This document shows, piece after piece, positions 39,982-53,144 of a stretch of 64,000 bases of DNA. Each line of letters starts with the position of its first letter. The first letter of the stretch is position 1. The position numbers and the translations under genes were made by a program. Below the pieces are notes generated by a model. It searched no databases and had not been told where the DNA came from. It saw only the letters and a program-made list of their open reading frames with translations. The stretch is from Trichoplax sp. H2 (lineage: Eukaryota; Placozoa; Uniplacotomia; Trichoplacea): positions 496,001-560,000 of the forward strand of contig NOWV01000023.1 in NCBI GenBank assembly GCA_003344405.1, in the 5' to 3' direction.

Positions 39982-42900
39982 TGAACCCGAATTTATCCGA
40001 TATGATACTGTGGATAATTAAATTCCAAATACGTTTCTAGTTATTACGTCGAAAGATAATTATAGTAGGCAGTATACGATAATAAAATGCTAGGCTACTA
40101 CATATTGATAAATTTATAACGTGAAATTGAACCTAAATGTTCTTATTCTAGTAATCCGTTTCTATAATGGAAAAGGAATATGGAAATGCTTATTTAATGC
40201 TTACACCAAGATAGATCTGGGAGTATGACGTATAATTCTTCATAATTTTAAAATTTTAACCCGAAAAAGCGACTGGATTACGAATAAGTACTGTACAGAA
40301 TTGATAATATTAAGCATGATATTGCTACTTAAAATTAAAGCCAAAGATGTCATTGCGCATTCATGTAATCCGGTATTTGATTGGAGCAAGAACATGGCAG
40401 ACTATAATCACTGAGGGTCGATGAATAATATTTAAATACTCAGCGAGGCAAAATCTGTACACAGGCTTAAGTTATATGTATGATAAGTTACTTGTAAAAC
40501 AATTAACCGAATGTCGACATGTGACTTAACCTGAAAAAAACACAAAACACTTCCTAACGTTGTATTTATTGCTGGCTCACTTTGACTACTAATCTAGTAT
40601 CCCAAAGTAGATACAAAATAAAATTCTAAAATGATCATGGACATAATACATATTCAAATAAATTTTTACTACTGCTAGTCGCCTTTGCATTATTTTCTCA
40701 TCGTAGCATTATACTCATATTCAGCCAATCATGATTTAATACTTTAGAATATAAGGCTGACGATAAACTAACTAGTCTAATAATAATATTTTACGCCAAC
40801 AAAACTGTTTTCTATTAGTCCTCCATACGTAAGTGATGATTCTCGAGTTTATTAAACAGTTTTCTATAATTAACGTATTAGGGCAAAGTTTATAATGTAC
40901 GAAATTAGTTTTGTACTTACATAAAAATATGATGAAATACCATATTCTGATATTATAGCTTAATTGATATTGGTGCATCAAATGACGTAACTAATAGTAT
41001 CTTCAACTGTTCTCAAACTTACTCTACTTGATTGAGACCGCAATTTATTAAATTGGGCAATTTCTTGCGGAGTCGTAATGCGATGTACGTGAGTTGCTTA
41101 GTACAGTATTAGTTGAGCTGGTAGTATTGAAAAGGGCTATATTTCTCGGTCTCTTATGCCATTTCCTTTATATTTTCTACGGAGGGTCTTACTTACAGAG
41201 GGCTATAACTTATTAATATAAGTTTATAGTAATTTTCAATCTAGCATCTGAAACTTTATAAGCTTGCTACCTTTTTGAGATTTTGCTTATTTGGTAATCT
41301 GGATTAGTTTTGAGCCATTATTTTATTTCCATATTTTTAAGGAGATAGCCCCGAAAAAGGTCCTAAATTACCTGGAATATCGACACGATATTAATCTTTA
41401 GCATCTGGGAATACTTTTGTTCAAAGAATGAATTTAAAGATAAATATACTTGAAAAGACTGCTTGCTGATGGCCGTTGTTTATAAAATAATCCTGCGGGA
41501 ACTTATGTAAAACACGATAGTCTTGAGATTGTCATATATTCCCAATGCAAGTTCCTCCTCGTCCGCACTAGTATTTATACAGATTTAAATGTTTAATAAT
41601 AGAACGTTAGCTTTCTATTAATAATATCTAAATATTATATATTAACTAAGGGGAAGAGCGCATACTGTGAATATTTGAAGTTTTTTGGAATTTATCTTAT
41701 CAGAATTTATTGTAGTCTTAACCTTGAGCTGGCTGTTTCATGAAATTTTAATTTATGTTTAATACTTGGTTTAGAATAGATTAATTTAATCTAATTACTT
41801 TTCGAAACCGTTACAAGGCATCTTTTATTCTAATAACAGCCTAGAATGGCAATCTGTTTACCATATTCTAGAGTGTATTATGCTATCGGAGAGCAATTCA
41901 CATGATTAAAGTGACCTATGCTACAATAATCGACTATCTGATTTGTTGGTATAGCTAAGGGTGATTGAAATTAGATTCTGCTGTAATAGATATAATATTA
42001 GGGTAGAAACTGCAATTACCAATATAGTGTATAGCAGGAGAAAACTCATACTTAGGGGTACCTACTAATAATCTTAGTATTTACTTTGGCTCTGTAAAGA
42101 AGTTCTGCATAACCATAATGCTCCATTATAACATCTACATCGAAGTAAAATATTTTAGAGTATCTTCTATACGAAGTTCTATAATGTAAATGTTTTCACT
42201 CCGAAAATGTTTTAAATCTAGCAACGTGTCCCTTTATGTTGTAGTAAATAAGATTGTATCATGATCGAGAAGATTGAAATAACTAATATGTAACTTGAGT
42301 GCTAATTGAGTGCTTTAGTTCGACAACAAGAATAGTTCAGTTGAAATTTAACGAACACAATTCTCTATTTAAAAGCAGTAGTCTTTGGAAGGGTTATCAT
42401 TCATCATACTGGAAATTAGATATAATCAGATGTAGTAAAGGACTAAAAGTGGAGTCCTTTATAGCTTTAGTTCGAGACTATTATTGCTTTACTATAGGAA
42501 ATACCTTGAAAGTGGTAGTATTATTAAGTTTTACCCTGCCAAATCATGATGTGGCCATCTTTTCTTCTTCGCTATTTTACAAGATTTTATATGGAATACT
42601 ATAGGAATGACCTAAGAGCAATCTCCTAATCTAAAGAGAGGGGGTTTGATAGTCTATTGGGATTTTAAATGAATTTGTCTCAGTAATAAAGCCCTATATA
42701 TAGAGAAAGGGGATTTATTACATGACATTAAAGTACTGTAATGTATAGTACTGTATAGTGATAGAGTCACCTTAAAACTTCGTTCTAAAATACCAACAGC
42801 CAATACTAATGTTAGAAAAGTAATCATAGTTGTCATATAAAACTTTTTATAAAACTTAAAATATTTTAAATATTTGGCAAATTCAAGAGCTTTTCTAAAC

Positions 42901-45870
42901 TTATTGAAGGCGGCTTTAAATTCTAGTGAATTCGTTTCTTAAATTTTTGCAAATGTTTAATTTTTGGATTAAAAATGCAATTATGCATCAATATGGTTAT
43001 TAACGAAAAATATCGATAGTTCCACATCACCTTATCAACATAATTGTTCTTTTTTCTGTCTTATTAAGATTCTTCGATGATTTTAACTCAATTTTTATTT
43101 ATAATCTTGGAATTACGGAAAGATGGATATCATTCATGACTTATATGTTACATTGTTTATTTAGGGTGCGATCTTGGAGCACTTACTAAGGATTCAGCGT
43201 TTTATAAATGGTAAATATTGCATCATCGAACTGGAATCTGTCAGAAGACATTATCGTAATCAATACCACGGTAGTTGAAGATATTGAATCTTTATTGACA
43301 CACTATAACTTAATTGTTGCTTAACTATGATTCATTGAATAAGCAACTGCCTTAATACTAAAATCAGTAGCGTATTACATGAATTCCTATCTCCTACTTC
43401 AAGTATCGCCCTCACTCCGTCCAAGGTGATCAAGGCCGAGGTACTATACTTACAGCAATTACAATATGTAGATGATCTAATTCGTGCAAATTACAGTACT
43501 ATATTTTCGTAATAGTTGAACTAAATTCAGTTTTCAATTTGATTATATCTGCATATAAGAGCACGTGATTATCAGGGGAAATGATTTTCGGTAAAAAAAT
43601 ACATTGGATAGCATAGGATATCAGTCTGTGCGTTTAAAATTTACTCACAGAATATGGATTCACCCCATCCTATTTCGCATATTGTTTGGAGAAGTAAATA
43701 ATATATCGTTTTGCATATAGTAATGACATTTAGAATAGGTAGTATTGCTTGTCTTTATTGAAGTCTATGTTTCTAGGTTAGACTACTAATTAAAATCAAA
43801 GCTTGGATTATATCCTAATCAATAGGGGGGGGATATAAATTACATATCCAGCTTTTTATGTGCAATTATGGCCATTGGATGATTTATTGAAGCATCCCAA
43901 GTATGACATAATCATATAGTATTTTGTATTTATTGTAACCTATGAACGGAATTCATGTGATATTATATGCAGCAGTAGCATTTAAACTGAGAAATTAAAA
44001 ACATTTATTATACAATGATGATATTAAATATGCATGATTGACTATATAAACAGCTATTGTTGTTGAGTTGTAATTATTCCGAAGTACAGTATAGCACCAG
44101 TTAGTGGTCAAGACTATTTCTGTACCAATAGTATATCAACAAGTGACTCAAATACTACTAGAAGTAATACAAAATAGCATCATCTTGTACTTCCGTAATT
44201 AACAACCTAAATTTCTATATAGTTACTTACCAAATCTTATCGTAGCCGATACTGACATAATTCAAGGAATGCAAAATGGCTATTTCTTAAATTGTGAATT
44301 ATAATCTTTATTAATGATATCAGTAATGCATCATTTAAAATGTATTATTGAGTTGTATAGTGATCAGGTTTTTATACAGAGTTTGAATTTACAACGATAA
44401 TATCACGAATCTGTGGGATTCCCTTAAATAGATTAATCTATTCTACCTGATTTTATGAATGTAAGGACGCAATTTGTCAGAAATAGGTATTATGTAGTTT
44501 ACTATTAGTAGCTAAAGATACAATAGAAGGTGTAGCTGGAGATTTCACCAACTATAATTATGAATCGTACGAATAAATCCCCAGATAAAGCTCATTTCCC
44601 CTTTGTTTGTTTACATATCGCAATAGGGATCGTCTATCAGATCGATATATTATAAGAAAGAACTAAGATAGTTTTTGAACAATTTCAAAGTACAGGAATT
44701 CGCTATAATGTTTAGAAGTAAACTGCAACAACATTCGAGTACTAATTGATGCTTACAAAATTGCTATTCTATATTTCTATAAGAATATTGTTAGTATTAT
44801 TAATGTTCATCCTATATGCACATATTAGTATGATGTCGATTTAACCTTTATATTAAATTATTAAAGGGCGTACTTACATAATTCAAAAATATTCTTATAA
44901 GTAAAGTGAATAAACAGAGTCCACTTTTATTACCTTCTTTGACCTATCTATAAATCGCGGTTATTACGTCATTTAAGCATTTTACCAGTATTGTTTATAG
45001 AATCCGCCAATTAAGTTAAATTTACTGGCGAAAAAATAATCTGATCGAAACAAAGCTACTTTACTTCAATACAGTGCAGGTGAGTAAAATTCAGGTTTTT
45101 GTAATTACTGGCCAAAAGTTTTCTAAATTTACTAAAGCTATTTCTATGTCGATAAGTAATAGAAGCCTTTAACCGCAAGTACTATTTTTATCTATTGTTT
45201 ATTTATTCTTCTATCGTGGGTTCTGTTTAAATCTCTGTAATAAATTTAAATTTATGCTATCTTATAAGAATCATTAAATTTGTAAAAACATTAGCAAAAA
45301 TATAAATATAGGCGCACTTGGAGTTGGTTTTCAGAGAACCTACTTTGAAATCACAAGCTTAGTATCGAAGCAACTGTTTTAATTTTTATAAAAACCAAGA
45401 AAAATTGCGGTAAGTCGATAATATTCGAAAGATTTAATTCGAATTCATCTGATATTGATTTTATAGTATTAAAATTCACCATATAAGTTTGGAAGACTTT
45501 GTTAACTATTACTTAACATGATGAAGTTATTATGATTTATTTGCGGCATTAAAAGCTACACTGATTTAATTATGTAACGACCATAAACTAATTTATACAC
45601 TTTGCATATATATTTTAAAATTGTAAAATTAGGGTATAAATTCAAATCCTGTTCATATATCACTATTTTAGTAGTCACCATTTGTACTCCACTTTCTTTG
45701 ATAGTTTTATAACTTCTTTCTAATATTTCGATGTTATAGCTTGCACACTTTTGATCGTTTAATTTATTTAGTTAGCCTGTTTAGAAATTATTTCTGTTAG
45801 CTGTACAGATTCGTGTATTAAGATAATTAATAATAGTTTTTGGTCAGAAAATCCGGAACAGCCTGCTCTA
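39982..45870. other. Intergenic stretch, no gene supported
   Basis: It begins with the globin 3' untranslated region. Beyond that, only unrecognised frames of about 60-100 codons occur (for example 42299-42604 on +), which look like chance. A G8 run is at about 43825-43832. Any upstream non-coding exon of the IRF gene would lie near the right-hand end. Confidence 0.55.
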
Positions 45871-48800
45871 ATGTTTTATTGGCGACAAACTCTTAGATCT
45901 AAAAAATTCAAAATGAGAAAAAGAGTAATGACGGACTGGTTGAAGGAAATACTCGAAGAGAATGCTGTGGAAGGAATACATTACGTTAACGGGAGCAAGG
46001 ATACCTTTGCTATCAAGTGGGTACATGCTTCCAATAAGAGCTATGACCCTGATTGTCACGGTGCTATATTTAAGCGTTGGATGAAGAAAAGTAGAAAATT
46101 AGATAAATATAAGTCAAATTATAGTATGTGGAAGACCAACTTCCGCTGTGCTATTAATTCTCTTCCGGACGTCATGTGTTTGAGCGCCACAGATAGTCAA
46201 TTTGCTGATGATGATAAATATAAAGGTTACAAAATATTCCAGTTTGTTGATGAAAAACTGAAATCTCAGCGTAAGTTATTTGTATATCACTTTGATTGCG
46301 AGAGAAATAAAATGATTAATTTTTATCGTAATTAATATACCTGCTATATATAATTCGTATTTTGTCAACATAATTTTAGCATATCTCGAAAAAAATGGAA
46401 CAAATAACTTGAAATATACAAATATATATGAGTAATAATTAGGCTTTACTTTTGCAGTTATAACGAAGTCTCGGAATCGTCAAAATCAAAATCGCAAATT
46501 CAAGTCTGAAAGAAAGGTAAAATAAATTCAATATTTGTATTCTACTGCTATCATAATATTCAGTTCAATAGACTATTCCCCCGAATTAGTCTATCTTTCT
46601 AGTACTTTGTTGTATGTTGATGAAGTATTCAATCTGATAAAATGCACTTAATATTCAAAATCAATACAATTCAATCAAAATTTAACTATCAGTTCGTGAA
46701 TATTGAGTGTAACCTAGGATAGTTGCGGGTATTAGGATAAACTATAATTTTGCACAAGTTATGTTAGCGTGTATCGATTAATAATGTAGCTATTATTACA
46801 GTTAAATACTTATCTAGATAACTAGATTCAAGTGAGAGCCAGATGGTCTTAATTATCACACTAATTCATATTAGTCGCAAAATTTGATAATAATTTTGAA
46901 CCAATAAACCGAAGTTCATATTTTTTCTGGATGACAATACTATAAATTTGAGTTTGGTTTAAGAAGTCAAGGATAAAATCTCCATATAAAGACTTACTAG
47001 AAACTTAATAATCAGTCATCATGGCAACACAATGTCTTTTTCTAATATGTAGTCTATAGTGTTGCAATAATTTCTAAAATATTTCAATTAGTTATCACAT
47101 GTAACTATATCAGGTAAAGTATAAAGGATTAAAAATTACATTGGAGTTATTTTACGCAAAGGTAGATAAAGTATCAAAGGGTGATTGTCAAAAATCAAAT
47201 ATTCCTGTATCAATTCTTTAGGTATAGGTGTTAAATCCTCACCGATTGATTTTTATTGACATATCGTATGAGTGTAATAGGAGCTATTAAATCATGATAG
47301 AGAGAAATGGGAATAGATTATATTATTAGAACATAATAATATTGCTCAAGTTACGAGTTTAAGTGTACTTTTGACTAGTGATTTGCTGTTTTGTATGTGG
47401 TTGGATTTGAAATATCTTATTAACATGATATTTTTCAAATTGAATGTAGGCCTGCCATTTAGATAAGTCAGGAAGATGTTCAATGGGTAAAATTAAGATG
47501 ACTATCCAATAATTTACTAATATTTAAATTAAAGTAAAGACAGAGCTCAAATTTTCATGCTATAGTGTTACCACTTTGTATCTGTGTAAGCTTACAAACA
47601 GTTCTCACAATTAGCAAGAAGCAGTGGATATCTCCAAAATTGCCTGATTACTACCAGCTAGTAATCATACTGTATATTATGATATCAATATAGGTGATTT
47701 AGACTCAAATGCGTCAAGTCCTCATGAATCATTATCACCGGTACAAACACCACCACAGTCGTCAGAGCTCTTGGCAAGTTCTTTTGGCTATTCCGTATGT
47801 TCCAATGATGACAGACACTATTCAGGTTGATAGAATTATTTTCATTGCTGGTATTTTTTAAAATCTATAATTATATAATGAAAGTTAATTATTAGTTGCG
47901 TAGAAGAACACTAGAATTAGACTGATCGGTTGAACAGTGAAATATTGACTTGTAAATTTTAATTAACTCTATAGATTAGGAAAATAACATTTTCATTTGT
48001 GTATTGTTTCTTATTAGGAGATAGTCATTTCTCAAGGGATGAAGAATATTGGGTAAGAAAAGAGATAATAACTTTGCTTTTAGAATTGGCGATATCAGTA
48101 TTTCTAAGTTATTGTGATCAGAGTTTATGCGGTATCTTACTGTTCTATAAATATCTTGTAAGTTACCCATAACGTACTTCATTATCACTTAGCTCAGAAT
48201 ACGAGTAGCGACTACCAGAAACCCAAAATAAAAACATTAAGTCGATTATTGAACAGAAAATAATATTATTTCTGCAGTAAAGGCGCTTTTACGGTAGTGA
48301 ATAATTTAAGTTAGACCGTGCTAGTGATTCATTTACTATGTAATAGTTTACAGAAATACCACACGTAAGTTCTTACAAGATTTCTTCATACTTAGAGTTC
48401 AGTGAACCAGGCTAATAATTTGCTGGTCTACAGTAGCATAAATAAATGATATTCTTTTTAATTGGAGTAGAGGGTTATTAGTTCGCAATTTCGAATTTAT
48501 TTATTAAGCCTAGTAAAAATTTATAATTAATTGATTATACTCTTACCTTACGATATTTTGATTCATTTGATCATTTTTGTATTACAGTGATAATTAACTA
48601 TTTTCTTAATATACGCGTGTTTACGTTGTCTATTGCATTTTATATTATTAGCTTAGCAGTTTCTTGATGTAATGCGACATTAAAATTACTATTATGGGTT
48701 GTCTTGTGATCGAAATTGATGAATCTCATATCTGAAAACTCTTCATTTTTAGACTGATATTAGCGCTGTTCTCTCATTAAATGAAAAAGGGGATAAAATT

Positions 48801-48920
48801 AAAAATGATTATAATTTGAATGAAACTGCTCTATCGGAAATCAACCAGTGGGATGAAAATTTACGTGATGATGTCTACTTCGGCGGTTGGATGTATAGCG
48901 CACGGACATTTCCAATGTAA
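45871..48920 (+). CDS. Interferon regulatory factor (IRF) family protein
   Basis: Exons seen: 45871-46270, 46458-46516, about 47694-47794 and 48753-48920. The first encodes an IRF DNA-binding domain. The five tryptophan-pentad positions, with IRF1 spacing, are W23, Y38, W50, Y58 and W70, so two Trp are Tyr. The DNA-contact block WKTNFRCAINSLPD (residues 87-100) and His52 are conserved. Exon 2 adds a basic, probably nuclear-targeting stretch (KSRNRQNQNRKFKSERK). The exon at 47694 reads as a Ser/Pro linker (SPHESLSPVQTPPQSS) and joins exon 4 in phase 0 through a GTATGT donor. Its acceptor is phase 1 while exon 2 ends in phase 0, so a small exon is missing or one is alternative. A rival frame (47703-47825) fits phase but looks non-coding. 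The protein ends about 90 residues after exon 2, and no IRF-association domain is visible. Met15 (45913) is an alternative start. Confidence 0.82.
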
Positions 48921-50229
48921 TAAGATTCATTCAGCTCTTCTTACATCGTGAATCTATGAAGCATATTCTTCATAAAGCTTGGATTAGATGGATTCACTAT
49001 AACAGTAATCGTTCCTTTTGCACCTTTACTTGTCAGTAGCGTTGGTATCGTTAGCTAGCCCTACCCGAATCTATCAAATACTAATTCTTAAACTGAAAAT
49101 TCGAAATGGGAGTCACATAAACATGGTCTATGATCTTTACCAGAACTTAAAATTTTTAGAATAATTTCTCATGCGTCATTGCTTAAAAATTATGATTAAT
49201 TTTCGATAGATGCATCAATTTGTAGATCATTTATAAGTTTAATACAACTTCCATGTTCGAACCTTGTCAGTAAAAAATGACCTTGATTGGTGTTGTAAAT
49301 ATCAAACCGATTTTTTCAGTTTTATTCTGTTTTTAGTATTGTTATTAAGAATATTCTGAATTGAAATTATTTTTTAACCATTTTCGAGTATTCTTTATAA
49401 TAAGAATATATCCGTTTTCGTAACTACGATACTGAGCTGATCAAAATCAATATTGATGTACGAATTCTGGCCTCGAACGATTACCTTCAAATGATATCTA
49501 ACGGGGGCTATCATAACCATGAAAAGATAATGTAATTGGAAATTTAATATTTTATTCAATAATATAATTAATTGATGTAATCAGTTATATGATATAATCA
49601 TAATAGTGGCTTCGTCTACTGTATACCTATGTAAATGCTAGTATGCTTATAAATAGCTTACGGCTTTATCGAATAATGGCTAAGTGTAATTGAACGTGGA
49701 ATTGTAAAAATGATTCATCAGTGAAACTTAGTCATGCCACATTTAGTACATACAAAGTTCAGCCTATAACATTAAAATAAATGTTATTGCAATATTCATA
49801 AACATCACATTGGAAATTAATTACAGTGAAATATTACCTTTCAGAAAATTTCCTTTAGGATTATTTTGTTTGCAACCTTTACTTCGACATCCTTAAATTA
49901 ATTTTGATGGTTGGATAGCTTGAAATACGGTAAAAATTATTTTATGGAAAGTACGGATATGCGGAATGATTAGTGGACCATTTATGAATATTTATGACAA
50001 CTGGGGAAAAGTAATTACTGTCGGTATAATTAGGTTATGTTAGTAGTTAACCATGTGATGATTTGACTCCTATTTGTAAAAAAGTTGACAACATAGCAAA
50101 CTCCCTATCACAGTTGGCCCTGCATGGTGCCATGATCATATATTTCCGTCGGCGTCATGCATCAATAGCGCTGTAGAATGTAGAGAATATGCAAGGTCCT
50201 ATACTTACAGTCCTACTAACTATCTCCGT

Positions 50230-50343
50230 TCATCTCGCTGGTGTCCGTGACCCTAAATATAAATCACCAGGCAGGTCTACACAAACACATTCCATGCAGA
50301 TTAATGCCGGTAATTCTCTGCAGAATCTTTCCGGGAATGTCCA
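50230..50343 (-). pseudogene. Possible thyroglobulin type-1 domain remnant
   Basis: A minus-strand frame of 37 codons, bounded by stops on both sides, reads CMECVCVDLPGD followed by LYLGSRTPAR. This resembles the CWCV-D/G core and following G(S/T)R of thyroglobulin type-1 repeats, with the usual Trp replaced by Val. A stop lies just upstream where the domain should continue, and no partner exon was found. Local GC is higher than in the flanks. It could be a decayed exon, a single unrecognised exon, or chance. Confidence 0.25.
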
Positions 50344-51758
50344 TTATAGCAATCCAAACGTATCAATGTTTGCTTTACTAAAGCTGGCCGTGCATGAAAT
50401 TGCGATTAATTAAAGTACTGTATTTTGATCTATTTTACAACTAATGGATATACTGCTGCTCATCTCCGAATCAACTCTGCATTTTACGAATTCTATTCCA
50501 TTTAATTACGTATGCAAATGAAGGAAGCGGAACTGAATAAAATGATTTTAATTTATAAAAGTAGCTGCTCCAAATACTATTCAAGATATCTTTACAAAAA
50601 GGTTTTAAAGAACGCTACATTGATGTCACTGCTCCATTTGACTGATTATATTTAATAAGACGGGTTGTTAGAGTTACATAAACTTAAAATTCAGCATTAG
50701 GAACGATCCAGTGAATTTCTTTCTTTTCCTTATGGTTAGATAAGAATAAAGCCGTTTATGACACCATAAAAGCGAAGGGTAATGAATTGGTTCCATTTTA
50801 GGGAAATTTGCTTAATCAACATTACTCTTGAAATACGTAACAAAATATTTGAAAATGATTACTCAACTCAAGAGTGAAGCTGATTAAGTAAATTTCCGAC
50901 TAATTTAAGCCATCATTCGGGCATTGGCCAACTTCAGGGTTTGTCTATAGCTGACAGATGCGGTACGAATGACGACGATTGAATGATTGAAGAAAAATGC
51001 AATCAATCCACAACAATTTGTTGATGACCATTGCGGTAAGATTACAAAACTATATCAACTTAGTGTAAAATAGTTACATCTAAGGAATTTCTCGTAATAT
51101 TACTCTATGCCAGGCCATGAGATTCTAGAAAAATACAATTTGAAAATCTCTGTGACATAGCTGGAGTAGGAATTCAATGGGATTTCATCGAACTCCAGTA
51201 CTGATGCAGTCATACTAATGTTGTAACCTACAGTAGTAACTACTATGGAAAAATATCAGAGTGCTCGGTTGGGGTCGTGAAATTCAATCCAATAGCGAGT
51301 TGAGTTGTGGACTTGTGGTTGATTCTGATGCTGCAAAGAAGAACCGAGTTGGTTCAGGTTGAGCGAGTGGCGGGTGGAAATTTTTGGTGATTTAAGGTTG
51401 AGTTTAGTTTCAAGAGCGTATATTGCCTTTAGGATTCAAGCTGGATCTAGGGGTTCATCTCGTCATTTTGAAGCTCTCTGCTCCCTACTCGTATATAGTA
51501 GTGAATAACTAAACTCCTATACTGTACTTTGGATCAATTCAATCTTTCCCCTTCTTAGTAGACCCGGACTACAGTAGACTATGGTCAATATACAGTAGCA
51601 GTCCACGATTGCAACGATCGTTCAAGAAAATGCGCAATCTAGGATTACTGTACTGTATAACTGTAGAATCACAACCAACGATTTACACTGTGGGACACGG
51701 ATACCTAATTTTGGCCAATGAGATGTGATTTCTTGTTTTTGGTAACTATACCCTACCG

Positions 51759-51993
51759 AATGAGGTCAAAATATCGAAAAATGAATTGCTTAGTATGGAT
51801 CTTCTGCATCTGTTTTTCGTTTATTTTTTTTATTTTATTTTATCCTCCAATGCTGTACTCATGCACTAGAATACTAGATGCACCTGGCTAGGAAATTCGT
51901 CAGACAGACAGACAGACTTTTTTTGATACCAAATGAGGCCCAAAAATGGAAAAATGAATTGCTTAGTATGGATCTTCTGTATCTATTTTTCGT
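51759..51993. repeat. Pair of 62-bp direct repeats 173 bp apart
   Basis: Copies at 51759-51820 and 51932-51993 share AATGAATTGCTTAGTATGG and the flanking sequence, with only a few substitutions and no indels. Between them lie a T-rich stretch and a CAGA run. This looks like part of a young repeated element or a local duplication. Confidence 0.85.
51900..51917. repeat. CAGA tetranucleotide microsatellite
   Basis: About four tandem CAGA units followed directly by a T run, lying between the two copies of the 62-bp repeat. Confidence 0.85.
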
Positions 51994-52496
51994 AATCATG
52001 GCTTGTAGTAATTATAATTGAAGAATATTCATAACTTAATATAACTATTTTGAAGTAGAACTTGGTAACATAGAAATAGATTTCAATATCCCTCCCACCC
52101 TAAACTAGCATGACTTGATTTAGAAAAGAAACCAATCACAGAATGGAGCAAGCGCTTAATGGCTTTAGTATGCCAAAAAGCCTGGAGTTGAAAATCCTCT
52201 TGACTACTGCACCATGTACAGTGTACAGTACAGCAGTAAATGACAAAGGAGCGTTTGCTACCTACCCACTTACACTTCCTTGTATCACGATGACGATAGA
52301 GCTTACTGTACACTGAGTGTATGCACAGTAGTACAGTGGCGCAAAAGGGACAACTTTTACGGAATAGAATCTGTACAGGAGTAAAAAAAGAATTTCTACC
52401 TATTTTGGGCTAGCATACAGTAGGCCTAGCCTATTGTACAGTATGGACTTGATCATGAACATGATGAATGGGGATTAAGGGTATACAGTACAGTAC

Positions 52497-53065
52497 AGTA
52501 AATTGTTAGCAAAACGATGTCACTATTAGCAAGTACTGGTACTGTAAATTGTTAGCAAAACGATGTCACTATTAACAAGTACGGCACTGTAAATTGTTAG
52601 CAAAACGATGTCACTACTAGCAAGTACTGTAGAGTACTGTACTGTATATTGTTAGTAAAACGATGTCACTACCAGCAAGTTGAGTACTGTAAATTGTTAG
52701 CAAAACGATTTCACTATTAGAAAGTACGGCACTGTAAATTGTTAGCAAAACGATGTCACTACTAGCAAGTAGAGTACGTACTAAATTGTTAGTAAAACGA
52801 TGTCACTACTAGCAAGTAGAGTACTGTACTGTATATTGTTAGTAAAACGATGTCACTACTAGCAAGTTGAGTACTGTAAATTGTTAGCAAAACGATGTCA
52901 CTATTAGAAAGTACTGCACTGTAAATTGTTAGCAAAACGATGTCACTACTAGCAATTAGCAAGTAGAGTACTGTAAATTGTTAGCAAAACGATGTCACTA
53001 CTAGCAAGTAGAGTACTGTATATTGTTAGCAAAACGATGTCACTACTAGCAAGTACTGTACTGTA
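52497..53065. repeat. Minisatellite, 12 units of about 46 bp
   Basis: Twelve head-to-tail units each carry the core TTGTTAGCAAAACGATGTCA followed by a variant of CTACTAGCAAGTA and a TACTGTA-type spacer. Length differences come from the spacer (for example extra AGTACTGTA, or a duplicated AGCAATT in one unit). Units fall into subtypes (TAAATTG or TATATTG; CTATTAG or CTACTAG) that recur along the array, so blocks were probably duplicated together. Within a unit TTGTTAG and CTAGCAA can pair as hairpin arms with one wobble. The array ends about 870 bp upstream of the XRN2 start codon. A 107-codon frame from 52992 is partly made of these repeats and is not a gene. Confidence 0.95.
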
Positions 53066-53098
53066 CTATACAGTGTACAGTACTGTAAAGTCATTCTA

Positions 53099-53144
53099 CA
53101 GTACAGTACTGTACTGCACGTACTGTACATTGTACAATGTACAG
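53099..53144. repeat. Two neighbouring perfect palindromes (18 and 22 bp)
   Basis: Positions 53099-53116 (18 bp) and 53123-53144 (22 bp, centred on TGTACA) are each exactly self-complementary, built from GTAC/TACTGTA words. They directly follow the minisatellite and share its spacer motif, so they probably belong to the same expansion. Confidence 0.85.

Noticed and set aside
42299-42604. 101-codon plus-strand frame
   Set aside because: No family resemblance or splice context; expected by chance in 64 kb of AT-rich DNA.
45868-46059. 63-codon minus-strand frame
   Set aside because: It is the antisense shadow of the IRF DNA-binding exon.
47703-47825. Alternative IRF exon frame that satisfies phase on both sides
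   Set aside because: Its His/Tyr/Met/Arg-rich translation looks shifted, whereas the overlapping frame gives a typical Ser/Pro linker and a strong GTATGT donor into exon 4. Kept only as a rival model.
52497-53065. CRISPR-like appearance of a conserved core with spacers
   Set aside because: The DNA is from an animal, the spacers are near-identical TACTGTA variants, and no cas genes exist; it is a minisatellite.
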